This document shows, piece after piece, positions 28,569-38,740 of a DNA stretch of 64,000 nt. Position 1 is the first letter of the stretch. Each line of letters starts with the position of its first letter. Position numbers and translations under genes: made by a program. The notes below the pieces were generated by a model, which saw only the letters and a list, made by a program, of their open reading frames with translations, made no database searches and was not told the origin of the DNA. The stretch comes from Staphylococcus cornubiensis. Its GTDB lineage: Bacteria > Bacillota > Bacilli > Staphylococcales > Staphylococcaceae. The stretch covers positions 310,001-374,000 of the forward strand of contig NZ_FXUZ01000001.1 of assembly GCF_900183575.1 (NCBI RefSeq). Reading direction: 5' to 3'.

Positions 28569-30251
28569 ATGTTAGAAAGCCTCTCCATTAAACAATTTGC
28601 TATTATTGACACATTAGATATTCAATTTTCTGATGGGCTTACGGTTCTCAGTGGTGAAACAGGTGCAGGTAAATCGATTATTATTGATGCCATTGGACAA
28701 CTCATTGGTATGCGGGCTTCATCTGAATTTGTAAGGCACGGTGAGAAAAAAGCCATTATTGAAGGTATTTTTGATATTGATGACGCTAAAGATGCCATAC
28801 AGCAACTTGAAACGCTAGGTATTGATGTTACTGAAGACTTCTTAATTGTTAAAAGAGAAATTTTCAGTACCGGTAAAAGCATTTGTCGAATTAACAATCA
28901 AACTGTAACGCTACAAGATTTGAGACAAGTGATGCAAGCGTTACTCGACATTCATGGTCAACATGAAACACAATCATTATTAAAACAAAAATATCATGTT
29001 GAACTTCTTGATCGTTACGCTGATGGTGAATATATTAAAGAACTCGAACAATATGCGCATTCTTACGAGCAGCATCAAGAAAAGATAAAAGAGCTTGAAG
29101 CATTAGAATCTGCTGATCAAGCTTTATTGCAACGTCTGGATTTAATGAAGTTTCAATTTGATGAATTAAAAGAAGCACACTTAAAAGAAGGCGAAATCGA
29201 ACAATTAGAAACTGATATTAAACGCATTCAAAACTCCGAAAATTTAAGTTTAGCGCTGAATGCAGCTTACCTTACCTTAACGGATGAACATGCAATTACT
29301 GATCGTCTTTATACATTAAGTACAGAATTACAAATCGTCAATCAAATATTACCTGAAAGATTTGTAAAACTGAAAGAAGAAGTTGATCAATTTTATTACA
29401 CATTAGAAGATGCCAAACATCAAATCTACGAAGAAATTAATCAAACTGAATTTGATGAACAATATTTAAATGAATTAGAATCTCGTATGAATTTGTTAAA
29501 TAATTTAAAACGAAAATATGGCAAAGATATTTCAGAACTCATCACGTATCAAGAAAAGATTGCTGATGAAATAAACAAAATCGAAAACTATGAAGAAAGT
29601 ACATCAAAATTAAGAGAAGAAATTCAACAATTATCGCAACAAGTCCAAGAAAGCGGGCAAAAGTTGTCGAAAGCGCGTAGAATAGTAGCTAGACAGTTAC
29701 GCGATCGAATAGTGAATGAAATCCAATATCTCCAAATGAAAGATGCAAACTTAGAAATTTCGTTTAAACCTTATGATATACCTCAAAAGGACGGATTAGA
29801 ACGGATTGAATTTTTAATTAGTCCTAACAAAGGAGAACCATTAAAAAGTTTAAACAAAATCGCTAGTGGTGGAGAACTTTCACGTATTATGTTAGCGCTA
29901 AAAAGTATTTTTGTACGTGCCAGAGGACAAACTGCGATTTTATTTGATGAAGTAGATTCTGGTGTTTCTGGACAAGCAGCGCAAAAAATGGCCGAGAAAA
30001 TGAAAGAAATTGCTTCAGTCATTCAAGTGATATGTATTTCACATTTACCACAAGTCGCGTCGATGAGTGATCATCATTTGTACATTTCAAAGCACGAAAA
30101 GGATGACCGCACAACGACAACTGTACAGGAGTTAACAGGTGATTCTCGTATAGATGAAATTGCACGTATGATTTCGGGTGCGACCGTTACAGAATTGACG
30201 AGACAAAATGCTAAAGAAATGATTGAACAAAACCAAAAGCATAAAGGATGA
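28569..30251 (+). CDS. recN: DNA repair protein RecN
   Basis: SMC-like ATPase that acts early at double-strand breaks. 560 residues: Walker A GETGAGKSII (about 30-39), a long antiparallel coiled coil in the middle (roughly 150-370), the signature SGGELSRIMLALK, and Walker B ILFDEVDSGVSG. AAGGATGATG precedes the ATG. Coupled to argR upstream and close to ptb downstream. Confidence 0.96.
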   Translation: MLESLSIKQFAIIDTLDIQFSDGLTVLSGETGAGKSIIIDAIGQLIGMRASSEFVRHGEKKAIIEGIFDIDDAKDAIQQLETLGIDVTEDFLIVKREIFSTGKSICRINNQTVTLQDLRQVMQALLDIHGQHETQSLLKQKYHVELLDRYADGEYIKELEQYAHSYEQHQEKIKELEALESADQALLQRLDLMKFQFDELKEAHLKEGEIEQLETDIKRIQNSENLSLALNAAYLTLTDEHAITDRLYTLSTELQIVNQILPERFVKLKEEVDQFYYTLEDAKHQIYEEINQTEFDEQYLNELESRMNLLNNLKRKYGKDISELITYQEKIADEINKIENYEESTSKLREEIQQLSQQVQESGQKLSKARRIVARQLRDRIVNEIQYLQMKDANLEISFKPYDIPQKDGLERIEFLISPNKGEPLKSLNKIASGGELSRIMLALKSIFVRARGQTAILFDEVDSGVSGQAAQKMAEKMKEIASVIQVICISHLPQVASMSDHHLYISKHEKDDRTTTTVQELTGDSRIDEIARMISGATVTELTRQNAKEMIEQNQKHKG

Positions 30252-30257
30252 TGAAAG

Positions 30258-31154
30258 TTGAATTTTAAAGAATTGCTTAAAGAACCTCAAGCTCTAAAAG
30301 GAACCATTGCGATGATTAACGCGACGGATGAACCGTTGATTAGAGTGATTATTGAAGTTTTAAAGCAAACGGATGCTGACTTCAAACTTTATAACTACCA
30401 AGATGCTGCAGAAATGATTCGCTCATTCGATTTGTCAGCCGAGTTTTTAAAACGTATCCACATTCATACGTTTGATACGCAAGAAGCTGCAATTGAAGGC
30501 TGTTTAGATGATTTGTATCATGGCAAGGCACAAATTTTGATGAAAGGTCAAATTTCAACTGCTCAAATATTATCCGCAGTATTAAAACGAAACGCGCAAG
30601 GTGCAAAACCTTTTTTAAATCATGTTGCGTTATGTGAAATTCCGTCATATCATAAACTGCTTATGATTTCAGACGTCGCGCTCAATATTGCACCTACAGA
30701 AGAAGATATGAAGGCGATGATCCAAAATATTGTTGATTTTTCAAAGCGCCTTCAATATCAACAACTTCACATTGCGTTATTGTCATCCGTTGAAAAAGTG
30801 AGTCCAAAAATACCGTCTACAGTTCAAGCGGATCACCTAAGCCAATACTATGAAGCACATCCTATCCATTCTGATGTCCATGTCGAAGGACCGTTTGCGT
30901 TAGATAATGCGATTAATAAACAAAGTGCGATACAAAAAGGGATTCATTCAAAAGTTGCTGGTGATGCAGATGTATTAATTGTGCCAGGTTTAGATGCTGG
31001 CAATGTATTGTATAAATCACTCACATATTTTGGGCAAGCTAAAGTCGCGAGCCTCATTCTTGGTGCGCGCTTCCCAATCGTCTTAACATCAAGAGCAGAT
31101 AGTATTGAAAATAAAATCAACTCTATTTTAGTGGCGTTAAAAGTTGGACACTAA
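30258..31154 (+). CDS. ptb: Phosphate butyryltransferase-like enzyme
   Basis: Exchanges CoA for phosphate on short acyl-CoAs (butyryl and branched-chain). 298 residues of the phosphate acetyl/butyryltransferase family: LMKGQISTAQILSAVL, IADVALNIAP-like ISDVALNIAPTEEDM, and C-terminal ADVLIVPGLDAGNVLYKSL. The start is TTG at 30258 (read as Met), after AAAGGATGATG. With the butyrate kinase that follows it forms a pair making ATP from acyl-CoA; position before the bkd genes points to branched-chain acyl-CoAs as substrates. Confidence 0.88.
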   Translation: MNFKELLKEPQALKGTIAMINATDEPLIRVIIEVLKQTDADFKLYNYQDAAEMIRSFDLSAEFLKRIHIHTFDTQEAAIEGCLDDLYHGKAQILMKGQISTAQILSAVLKRNAQGAKPFLNHVALCEIPSYHKLLMISDVALNIAPTEEDMKAMIQNIVDFSKRLQYQQLHIALLSSVEKVSPKIPSTVQADHLSQYYEAHPIHSDVHVEGPFALDNAINKQSAIQKGIHSKVAGDADVLIVPGLDAGNVLYKSLTYFGQAKVASLILGARFPIVLTSRADSIENKINSILVALKVGH

Positions 31155-31238
31155 TGTAAACAAAATAAAGTCATTCATGATTTTAATGACCACATGGACG
31201 ACTTCCATTTTTGATTTGTTTTTGAAAGAAGGGATTGT

Positions 31239-32297
31239 ATGACAACAGCACTCGTGTTGAATTTAGGTAGTACCTCTAGTAAATATGCGATTTTTGAAGA
31301 TAATCAATGCGTGGCGAATCAAAATATCAACCACACAGAGACCGTTTTAAATCAGCCTCTTTTGCAGCAAGAAACGCTGAGACAGCAAATCATTGAAGCT
31401 GAAATCGAATTACAGGGCTATCAGTTGCATCAAATTGATGTTATTGCTTGTCGTGGTGGTCTACTCAAACCTTTAGAAGGGGGTACATATTCAGTCAATG
31501 AAGTAATGTATGAAGATTTAAAAAGCTTCAAATACGGGGCACATGCATCTAATTTAAGCGCGATGATTGGTTATCAGCTTGGCCAAAAATATGCAATACC
31601 CGTATTTACTACTGATCCTGTTGTAGTAGATGAATTGTTAGACGAAGTCCGTCATACAGGCATTCCTTCAATTCAGCGTCGCAGTGTTTTTCATGCATTA
31701 AATCAAAAAGCGATGGCACGTCGATATGCAACTTCTGTCAATAAGCCTTACGAAGCACTCAATGTCATTGTAATACATATGGGCGGTGGCATTAGCATTG
31801 GTGCTCATGAAAAAGGGCGTGTCATTGATGTAAACGAAGCCTTATACGGTGAGGGACCGTTTGCAATGGATCGTTCGGGGAGCATTCCAAATGATTTACT
31901 CGTCGAATATATGGAGACGCATCAAGTATCGGCTGAAGAAATGAAAGTGCAATTGAGTCGCGAGTCAGGGCTTAAAGCTTATTTCCACACGTCAGATTTA
32001 AGGACGATTATGGCAAACTACGAACAAGATGCAAAAGTTAAGCTGATTATCGACACAATGGTCATTCAAATTGCCAAAGTGATTGGAGAACGTGCTGCCA
32101 TTTTAAAAGGAAATGTTGACCAAATTATTTTTACAGGTGGCATGAGTCATAGTGACAAACTCATGGAATGCATTACAAACTACGTAGAATGGATTGCACC
32201 GATTTCCGTTTTTCCTGGAGAACACGAACTCATTACACTTGCCGAACGTGCACAGTTAGCACTGAATCAGCAAATTAAAATTCAGATATATCAATAG
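31239..32297 (+). CDS. buk: Butyrate kinase (branched-chain acyl kinase)
   Basis: Converts butyryl- or branched acyl-phosphate plus ADP to the acid and ATP. 352 residues of the acetate/butyrate kinase fold: N-terminal LVLNLGSTSSKYAIFE, central VIHMGGGISIGAHEKGRVID and the ATP-site IIFTGGMSHSD. AAGAAGGG precedes ATG 31239. It lies between ptb and lpdA in the bkd cluster, as in Bacillus. Confidence 0.92.
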   Translation: MTTALVLNLGSTSSKYAIFEDNQCVANQNINHTETVLNQPLLQQETLRQQIIEAEIELQGYQLHQIDVIACRGGLLKPLEGGTYSVNEVMYEDLKSFKYGAHASNLSAMIGYQLGQKYAIPVFTTDPVVVDELLDEVRHTGIPSIQRRSVFHALNQKAMARRYATSVNKPYEALNVIVIHMGGGISIGAHEKGRVIDVNEALYGEGPFAMDRSGSIPNDLLVEYMETHQVSAEEMKVQLSRESGLKAYFHTSDLRTIMANYEQDAKVKLIIDTMVIQIAKVIGERAAILKGNVDQIIFTGGMSHSDKLMECITNYVEWIAPISVFPGEHELITLAERAQLALNQQIKIQIYQ

Positions 32298-32307
32298 GAG
32301 ATAGAAT

Positions 32308-33726
32308 ATGACAAAAGAAAAATACGATATCGTAATCCTTGGCGGCGGAATTGCAGGATACTCTGCTGCTATTCGCGCGAGCCAACTTGGAAAATCTGTT
32401 GCTATAGTTGAAAAATCTAAAATAGGCGGTACATGCTTACATCAAGGCTGTATCCCTACAAAATCTTTTCTTAAATCAGCTGAAGTGTTTCAATTAATTC
32501 AACATGCAGATGACTTTGGCGTAACCGCTGAACAGCCTATCCTTCAGTTTCAAAAGGTGATGGCGCGTAAAAACAATATTGTCAATGCGATGTATCAAGG
32601 TGTACAAGGATTAATGAAACGTCATAAAATTGATGTCTTTCAAGGCGTAGGTCGACTAATGGGCGCTTCTATTTTCACGCCGCAAAGTGGAACGGTTTCC
32701 GTAGAATATGAAGATGGCACTTCTGAGTTGTTACCAAATGATTATGTGTTAATCGCAACTGGATCAAAACCTATGGCACTGCCATTTTTACCTTTTGATC
32801 ATCAACAAATATACAGTAGTAACGATTTGATGACACTAGAATCATTACCGCAATCTATTACAATTATTGGTGGCGGTGTGATCGGTCTAGAATTTGCTTC
32901 TTTCTTTAGCAGTGTTGGTGTAACTGTACATATTATCGAAGCTGGCCCACGCATTTTGCCAACCGAAAGTGTGCAAATCAGTCAATTAATTCAAAAACAA
33001 TTGGAAGAAAAGGGTGTTCATTTCCATGTAGACACAGCACTTAAAGCAGACGATATTCAACAAGATGAAGATCAAGTTACTTTTAAACTTGATAAACCAT
33101 TCTCCACTGAAAAAGTGCTTGTTGCGATTGGTCGACAAGTGAATACCGATGACCTAGGTTTAGACAATACAAAAGTCGTTTTGAACGATAAAAAAATGAT
33201 TGAAACAAATGAATATATGCAAACTGCCGACACACATATTTATGCCGCTGGTGATGTGATTGGACATTTACAACTCGCGCATGTCGGTGCAAGAGAAGGT
33301 GTGATTGCAGTCGAGCATATCTTTAATGAAAATCCGCTTCCTATTGACTATGATACGATGCCGAGATGTGTATATACGTCTCCTGAAATTGCGTCTATCG
33401 GTGTCAATCAAGAAACTGCGAAACAACGTGGTCTCACATATGAAGTGATGAAAGCGCCATTTAAGGCGAACGGGAAAGCAATGATTTCTTCTTCAAAAGT
33501 ACCAGAAGGCTTTGCAGAATTATTGTTTGATCAAACGTCTGGTAGTTTTATCGGTGCATCTTTAATTGGTCCTCATGTGACAGAGTTAATCAATGAATTA
33601 AGTGTTCTACAATTTATGAATGGGTCTGCACTTGAATTAGGACTTTCAACACACGCGCATCCATCCATTTCAGAATTACTCATGGAACTAGGATTAAAAT
33701 CTAATCATCAATCTATTCACATATAG
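32308..33726 (+). CDS. lpdA: Dihydrolipoyl dehydrogenase, E3 of the branched-chain 2-oxoacid dehydrogenase
   Basis: FAD enzyme reoxidising the lipoyl group of E2. 472 residues: N-terminal FAD site ILGGGIAGYSAAIRA, redox disulphide Cys43 and Cys48 in GGTCLHQGCIPTK, the NAD site ITIIGGGVIGLEFA, and the C-terminal catalytic His in STHAHPSISE. The bkd-linked paralogue by position; the pyruvate dehydrogenase E3 would be elsewhere. Confidence 0.93.
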   Translation: MTKEKYDIVILGGGIAGYSAAIRASQLGKSVAIVEKSKIGGTCLHQGCIPTKSFLKSAEVFQLIQHADDFGVTAEQPILQFQKVMARKNNIVNAMYQGVQGLMKRHKIDVFQGVGRLMGASIFTPQSGTVSVEYEDGTSELLPNDYVLIATGSKPMALPFLPFDHQQIYSSNDLMTLESLPQSITIIGGGVIGLEFASFFSSVGVTVHIIEAGPRILPTESVQISQLIQKQLEEKGVHFHVDTALKADDIQQDEDQVTFKLDKPFSTEKVLVAIGRQVNTDDLGLDNTKVVLNDKKMIETNEYMQTADTHIYAAGDVIGHLQLAHVGAREGVIAVEHIFNENPLPIDYDTMPRCVYTSPEIASIGVNQETAKQRGLTYEVMKAPFKANGKAMISSSKVPEGFAELLFDQTSGSFIGASLIGPHVTELINELSVLQFMNGSALELGLSTHAHPSISELLMELGLKSNHQSIHI

Positions 33727-33747
33727 ATAATAAGGAGGAAAATAGAT

Positions 33748-34746
33748 ATGAAAGATTATCAAAGTGTTGGCCTTGAAATTGAAGACTTGAAAAACATGTA
33801 CCGTGCTATGGACTTAGGACGTAAATTAGATGAAAGAATGTGGCTGTTAAACCGTGCTGGAAAAATTCCGTTTGTCATTAGTTGTCAAGGCCAAGAAGCC
33901 ACACAAATTGGTACCGCTTATGCATTACAACAAGGAGATGTTACTTCTCCTTATTACCGTGATTTAGCACTCGTTACATATTTAGGCATGACACCTTTAG
34001 AAACGATGTTATCAGCATTCGGTAAACGTGATGATATCAGTTCTGGTGGTAAACAAATGCCTTCTCACTTTAGTAAAAAAGAAGTCGGTATTATGTCACA
34101 AGGTTCTTCAGTTGCGACACAAATCCTCCATGCAGTTGGTGCAGCATTGACGTTCAAAATGGATGGCAAATCTCAAATCGCATTAACTACTTTAGGTGAA
34201 GGAAGTTCAAACCAAGGCGACTTTCACGAAGGATTAAACTTTGCAGGTGTACACAACTTGCCATTTATTTGTTTAATTGAAAATAATAAATACGCAATTT
34301 CTGTACCAAAAGAATTTCAGTATGGGGCTGAATATTTATCAGACCGTGCAAAAGGCTACGGTATGTATGGAGAAACGATTGACGGTAATGACCCGATTGC
34401 TGTTTACGGTGCTATTAAAGCAGCCCGTGAACGCGCAGTGAACGGTGAAGGTGCCTCTTTGATTGAAGCTTTATGTACAAGATTGACAGCACACTCTTCA
34501 GATGATGATGACCGCTATCGTACGAATGAAGAGAAAAACATGGATAAAGAGAATGATTGTAACCTTAAATTTAAACAGTATTTGATCGAGCAATCATTAG
34601 TTGACGAAGCATGGTTTGAATCGATTGAAAAAGAAAATCAACAATTGGTCCACCAAGCGACAAAAGAGGCTGAGGCAGCGCCATATCCAGATCCATCTGA
34701 AACATACTTACATGTCTATGAAGAAGGAGGGCTTCAACATGGCTAA
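33748..34746 (+). CDS. bfmBAA: Branched-chain 2-oxoacid dehydrogenase E1 alpha subunit
   Basis: Thiamine-diphosphate E1 component that decarboxylates 2-oxoisovalerate, 2-oxo-3-methylvalerate and 2-oxoisocaproate. 332 residues; the TPP motif is GEGSSNQGDFHEGLNFAG with NNKYAIS ending it, and the phosphorylation-loop-like region CTRLTAHSSDDD is present. AAGGAGG precedes the ATG. The products are the primers of iso and anteiso fatty acids. The last eight bases overlap the E1 beta gene. Confidence 0.94.
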   Translation: MKDYQSVGLEIEDLKNMYRAMDLGRKLDERMWLLNRAGKIPFVISCQGQEATQIGTAYALQQGDVTSPYYRDLALVTYLGMTPLETMLSAFGKRDDISSGGKQMPSHFSKKEVGIMSQGSSVATQILHAVGAALTFKMDGKSQIALTTLGEGSSNQGDFHEGLNFAGVHNLPFICLIENNKYAISVPKEFQYGAEYLSDRAKGYGMYGETIDGNDPIAVYGAIKAARERAVNGEGASLIEALCTRLTAHSSDDDDRYRTNEEKNMDKENDCNLKFKQYLIEQSLVDEAWFESIEKENQQLVHQATKEAEAAPYPDPSETYLHVYEEGGLQHG

Positions 34747-35722
34747 AATTTCATATCTTGAAGCAATCAAACAAGCACTTGATGTCGCTTTAGAAAAAGA
34801 TCCACAAACGATGATTCTTGGTGAAGACGTAGGTAAAAAAGGTGGCGTTTTCGGTGTAACAGCGGGTTTACAAGAAAAATATGGTGTCTATCGTGTTTTA
34901 GATACACCACTTGCTGAATCTAACATTGTCGGTTCTGCAATTGGTGCGGCAATGATGGGAAAACGTCCTATCGCAGAAATACAGTTTGCTGAATATATCT
35001 TACCGGCGACGAACCAAATTATGAGTGAAGCTGCAAAAATGCGTTATCGTTCTAACAACGATTGGCATGCACCATTAACGATTCGAGCACCATTCGGCGG
35101 TGGCATTCATGGCGCACTTTATCATTCACAAAGTATCGAAAGTGTATTTGCTTCAACGCCAGGTTTAACTGTAGTCATTCCATCTACACCGTATGACGCA
35201 AAAGGTTTACTTTTAGCTTCAATCGCATCAAACGACCCCGTTCTCTTTTTCGAACATAAAAAGGCGTATCGATTACTAAAAGAAGAGGTGCCAGAAGGTT
35301 ATTATACGGTGCCACTTGGAAAAGCAGATGTGAAACGAGAAGGTCAAGATTTGACAGTATTCTCATATGGTCTTGCAGTGAACTATTGTCTTCAAGCAGC
35401 TGACTTGTTAAAAGGTGAAGGTATTGATGTAGAAGTTGTGGATTTACGTACGGTCTATCCACTCGATCAACAAACGATTATTGAATGTGCGAAAAAAACT
35501 GGTAAATGTTTATTGGTCACTGAAGATAATAAAGAAGGTAGTGTGATGTCGGAAGTTGCAGCCATTATTGCAGAAAATTGTTTATTTGATTTAGATGCAC
35601 CCGTGATGCGACTTGCTGGCCCAGATGTACCTGCCATGCCTTTCTCACCACCGTTAGAAGACGAATTTATGATTAATCCTGATAAAATTAAAAATAAAAT
35701 GCGTGAATTAGCGCAATTTTAA
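34739..35722 (+). CDS. bfmBAB: Branched-chain 2-oxoacid dehydrogenase E1 beta subunit
   Basis: Partner of E1 alpha, 327 residues starting MAKISYLEAIKQALDVALEKD. Conserved blocks GEDVGKKGGVFGVTAGL, DTPLAESNIVGSAIG and the C-terminal transketolase domain are visible. ATG 34739 follows GAAGGAGGG inside the end of the alpha gene, so the two are translationally coupled; the longer upstream frame is an artefact. Confidence 0.95.
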   Translation: MAKISYLEAIKQALDVALEKDPQTMILGEDVGKKGGVFGVTAGLQEKYGVYRVLDTPLAESNIVGSAIGAAMMGKRPIAEIQFAEYILPATNQIMSEAAKMRYRSNNDWHAPLTIRAPFGGGIHGALYHSQSIESVFASTPGLTVVIPSTPYDAKGLLLASIASNDPVLFFEHKKAYRLLKEEVPEGYYTVPLGKADVKREGQDLTVFSYGLAVNYCLQAADLLKGEGIDVEVVDLRTVYPLDQQTIIECAKKTGKCLLVTEDNKEGSVMSEVAAIIAENCLFDLDAPVMRLAGPDVPAMPFSPPLEDEFMINPDKIKNKMRELAQF

Positions 35723-35734
35723 GGAGGTTCACTC

Positions 35735-37018
35735 ATGGAAATCAAGATGCCTAAACTTGGGGAAAGTGTACATGAAGGGACGATTGAACAATGGCTCGTA
35801 AAAGAGGGAGACCATGTTGAAGAATATGACCCATTATGCGAAGTGATTACAGATAAAGTTACAGCTGAAGTGCCCTCATCATACACAGGAACGATTAAAA
35901 AAATTATCGCTGCTGCCGGCGAAACGATCGAAGTCGGTACAGTTATTTGTGAAATGGACGTTGAAGGAACACCAGGTGAAGCTACTGAAAATGTCGCACC
36001 AGAAGCTGACACGGAATCTCATGAACAACCAAAACAGCAAGCACCGTCAACGTCAACATCATCAAACCAACCTAAAAATAACGGTCGCTTTTCTCCAGTG
36101 GTGTTTAGACTCGCTTCCGAACACAATATCGATTTATCAACAGTGACAGGTACTGGATTTGAAGGTCGCGTGACTAAAAAAGATATCGAACGTGCTATCG
36201 AACAAGGTAGTTCTGTTATGGATAATAGCCAAAAATCTGAAGATAGCGTAGCACAAAAAGTGTCAACACCAGTAACACCGGCAACTACACAAAATGACAG
36301 TACATCTTCAGTAAGTGCGGGTGATACAGTCATACCAGTCAACGGTGTCCGTCGTCAAATCGCGAATAAAATGGTTCAAAGTGTGCATGAAATTCCACAT
36401 GCTTGGATGGCAATTGAGGTAGATGCAACAGAGTTAACAAAAACACGTGCACATTATAAAAATCAATTTAAAGCGCAAGAAGGTTATAATTTAACATTCT
36501 TTGCATTTTTCATTAAAGCTGTAGCCGAAGCACTTAAAAAATATCCATTACTCAATAGCACTTGGCAAAATGATGAAATTGTACTTCATTCAGATATTAA
36601 TATCTCTATTGCTGTGGCACATGAAAATAAATTATTTGTGCCAGTGATTCGTCACGCTGATGAAAAATCGATTAAAGGCATTGCTCGAGAAATTCATGAG
36701 CTCGCACAAAAAGCACGTCAAAACAAGCTTTCTTATGAAGATATGCAAGGCGGAACATTCACAGTCAACAATACCGGCACATTTGGTTCTGTGAGTTCAA
36801 TGGGCATCATTAATCATCCTCAAGCAGCGATTTTACAAGTCGAATCGATTGTGAAAAGACCTGTCGTCATTGATGATATGATTGCGATTCGCTCAATGGT
36901 CAACTTATGTCTATCACTCGATCATCGTATTCTAGATGGTTTACAAGCTGGGCAATTTTTAAATGAAGTGAAACAACGTATCGAAGCTTACACGATTGAA
37001 CATACACAAGTTTATTAA
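35735..37018 (+). CDS. bfmBB: Branched-chain 2-oxoacid dehydrogenase E2 (dihydrolipoyl acyltransferase)
   Basis: 427-residue core of the complex: a single lipoyl domain (1-75, lipoylated Lys41 in ITDKVTAEV), a Ser/Thr/Gln/Pro linker, the peripheral-subunit-binding domain (SPVVFRLASEHNIDLSTVTG), a second linker, and the acyltransferase domain with catalytic His in DHRILDG. It makes isobutyryl-, isovaleryl- and 2-methylbutyryl-CoA, which feed branched fatty acids or, through Ptb-Buk, ATP. Depends on LipM-type lipoylation. Confidence 0.95.
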   Translation: MEIKMPKLGESVHEGTIEQWLVKEGDHVEEYDPLCEVITDKVTAEVPSSYTGTIKKIIAAAGETIEVGTVICEMDVEGTPGEATENVAPEADTESHEQPKQQAPSTSTSSNQPKNNGRFSPVVFRLASEHNIDLSTVTGTGFEGRVTKKDIERAIEQGSSVMDNSQKSEDSVAQKVSTPVTPATTQNDSTSSVSAGDTVIPVNGVRRQIANKMVQSVHEIPHAWMAIEVDATELTKTRAHYKNQFKAQEGYNLTFFAFFIKAVAEALKKYPLLNSTWQNDEIVLHSDINISIAVAHENKLFVPVIRHADEKSIKGIAREIHELAQKARQNKLSYEDMQGGTFTVNNTGTFGSVSSMGIINHPQAAILQVESIVKRPVVIDDMIAIRSMVNLCLSLDHRILDGLQAGQFLNEVKQRIEAYTIEHTQVY

Positions 37019-37030
37019 TTTGTATGCAAA

Positions 37031-37060
37031 GGCTGGGAGATTAAGTTTCCTAGTCTTTTC
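37031..37060 (+). terminator. Probable terminator of the bkd operon
   Basis: GGCTGGGAG and TTCCTAGTC form a stem with G-U pairs, followed by a short T-rich stretch. Weaker than others in the window. Confidence 0.55.
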
Positions 37061-37150
37061 CTAATGGTGCTGTTGATATCAAAAATTTGAAAATGAGTCA
37101 TAAAATTTTAAGTCCCTACAACTGTTTTTCACATGTAAGTTGCCGAATGA

Positions 37151-37179
37151 TTGCAGTTGTGTGTGACCTTTAGTAAAAT
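37151..37179 (+). promoter_or_regulatory. SigA-type promoter of the bacilliredoxin gene
   Basis: TTGCAG at 37151, a 17-base spacer and TAAAAT at 37174, about 40 bases before the start at 37218. Confidence 0.65.
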
Positions 37180-37217
37180 GTAATTAATTGAAATACTGAT
37201 GATGGAGGAATGTTCAA

Positions 37218-37655
37218 ATGGATATGAACTTTGATTTATATATGAATAATATCGTAAAACAAGCGCGCTCTGAAATGGACCACGCAGGTTACGAACAGTT
37301 AGCGACTGAGGAAGATGTAGACCGTGTCTTCAAACAAGATGGAACAACTTTAGTGATGATTAATTCCGTATGTGGTTGTGCAGGGGGTATTGCACGTCCA
37401 GCTGCGACACACGCATTACACTATGATGTGTTACCAGATCGTCTCGTTACTGTATTTGCAGGACAAGATAAGGAAGCAACGCAACGCGCACGTGATTATT
37501 TTGAAGGTTATGCACCATCAAGTCCTTCATTTGCGTTAATGAAAGATGGTAAAATTACTGAAATGATTGAACGTCATCAAATTGAAGGCCACGACACAAT
37601 GGACGTTATCACGCAACTACAAACCTTATTTGATCGTTACTGTGAAGCAAAGTAA
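37218..37655 (+). CDS. Bacilliredoxin, BrxA/BrxB family (YqiW-like)
   Basis: Thiol-disulphide protein that removes bacillithiol from oxidised proteins. 145 residues with the family's unusual CGC active site, Cys52-Gly-Cys54 in [13 protein letters not shown]. Position next to the bkd operon matches Bacillus yqiW (brxB), which favours the BrxB subtype. GGAGGAATG precedes the start. It works in the same pathway as the YpdA bacillithiol-disulphide reductase encoded at 62.7 kb. Confidence 0.92.
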   Translation: MDMNFDLYMNNIVKQARSEMDHAGYEQLATEEDVDRVFKQDGTTLVMINSVCGCAGGIARPAATHALHYDVLPDRLVTVFAGQDKEATQRARDYFEGYAPSSPSFALMKDGKITEMIERHQIEGHDTMDVITQLQTLFDRYCEAK

Positions 37656-37667
37656 GGCGGTTTCATC

Positions 37668-38645
37668 ATGTTACGTTTAAATCCATATCGCATCGGATTT
37701 AGAACGATAAAAACTGCGGTCGGCATGGCACTAGGTGTAATCATCGCACAACTACTAGGGTTGGATAATTACGCTTCTAGTGCCATTTTAGTTGTATTAT
37801 GTATTAAAGATACGAAAATACAATCCGTTCACGCTATTATTTCTCGTTTTATTTCCTGTTTAATTGCTATCGGTTTTGGTTGGGCTATTTTTCCACTGTT
37901 AGGGCAGCACGCCTGGGTACTCGGTTTAATCGTACTGTTTTTCATTCCTGTGACTGTGATGATTAATATGCAAGAGGGTGTCGTGACAAGTATCGTCATT
38001 TTGCTCCATTTCTTCAATGCTGATGTTATCGATTTTGGATTAGTTGTCAATGAAGTATTACTCATTATCGTTGGATTGGTCATCGCTTTTACAATGAATA
38101 CAATTATGCCAAATTTAGACCATCAATTATCTAAATATAAAAAAGAAATTGAGTTTCAGTTCAAAAGCATTTTCCATACATTTAGTTCAGCATGTGCCAT
38201 GCATAACAATCGACCTGATGTCACATTTACTTCTTTGGCACATACGATTCAAGAAGCGAAATCGATTGCGTTCAGAGATGTCAAAAATCATTTTGTGCGT
38301 AACGAAAACAGTTACTATCACTATTTTGACATGCGTGAAGATCAATTAGAAATCTTGAAGCGTATTAAAAATCATATTAAACATATTAATGCGAACGATG
38401 TGATGAGTGCACATGTTGCGCAATTATTTAATGAAATGGCTGAAAATGTGAATGAAAATAATTATACCGCCTTAAGATTGCATACGTTATACCAAATTCG
38501 ACTTGAAATTGATCAACTCCCTTTACCACAAACACATGAAGAGCTGATGACACGTTCGAGTATGATTCAAATTTTGTATGATACAGAAGAATATTTAACA
38601 ATTAAAGCTAAATTTGGTTCACTCAAAATGCACCACGAAATTTAA
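37668..38645 (+). CDS. YqjA-like membrane protein (aromatic acid exporter/DUF939 type)
   Basis: 325 residues. The N-terminal 140 residues form four or more membrane helices (TAVGMALGVIIAQLLGL, SCLIAIGFGWAIFPLLG, LLIIVGLVIAFTMNTIM); the rest is a helical cytoplasmic domain. Similar to the aromatic acid exporter family and Bacillus YqjA, which also lies near yqiW. Substrate unknown. AAGGCGG precedes the ATG, 12 bases after the bacilliredoxin stop. Confidence 0.82.
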   Translation: MLRLNPYRIGFRTIKTAVGMALGVIIAQLLGLDNYASSAILVVLCIKDTKIQSVHAIISRFISCLIAIGFGWAIFPLLGQHAWVLGLIVLFFIPVTVMINMQEGVVTSIVILLHFFNADVIDFGLVVNEVLLIIVGLVIAFTMNTIMPNLDHQLSKYKKEIEFQFKSIFHTFSSACAMHNNRPDVTFTSLAHTIQEAKSIAFRDVKNHFVRNENSYYHYFDMREDQLEILKRIKNHIKHINANDVMSAHVAQLFNEMAENVNENNYTALRLHTLYQIRLEIDQLPLPQTHEELMTRSSMIQILYDTEEYLTIKAKFGSLKMHHEI

Positions 38646-38740
38646 TCATAGGAAAAAGGCGATATGACATATAAAATTTTGATGTCTAATTGTTCCTTAT
38701 TTTTTGACGCTTTAATCATCAATAATAAATATAAGTCCAT

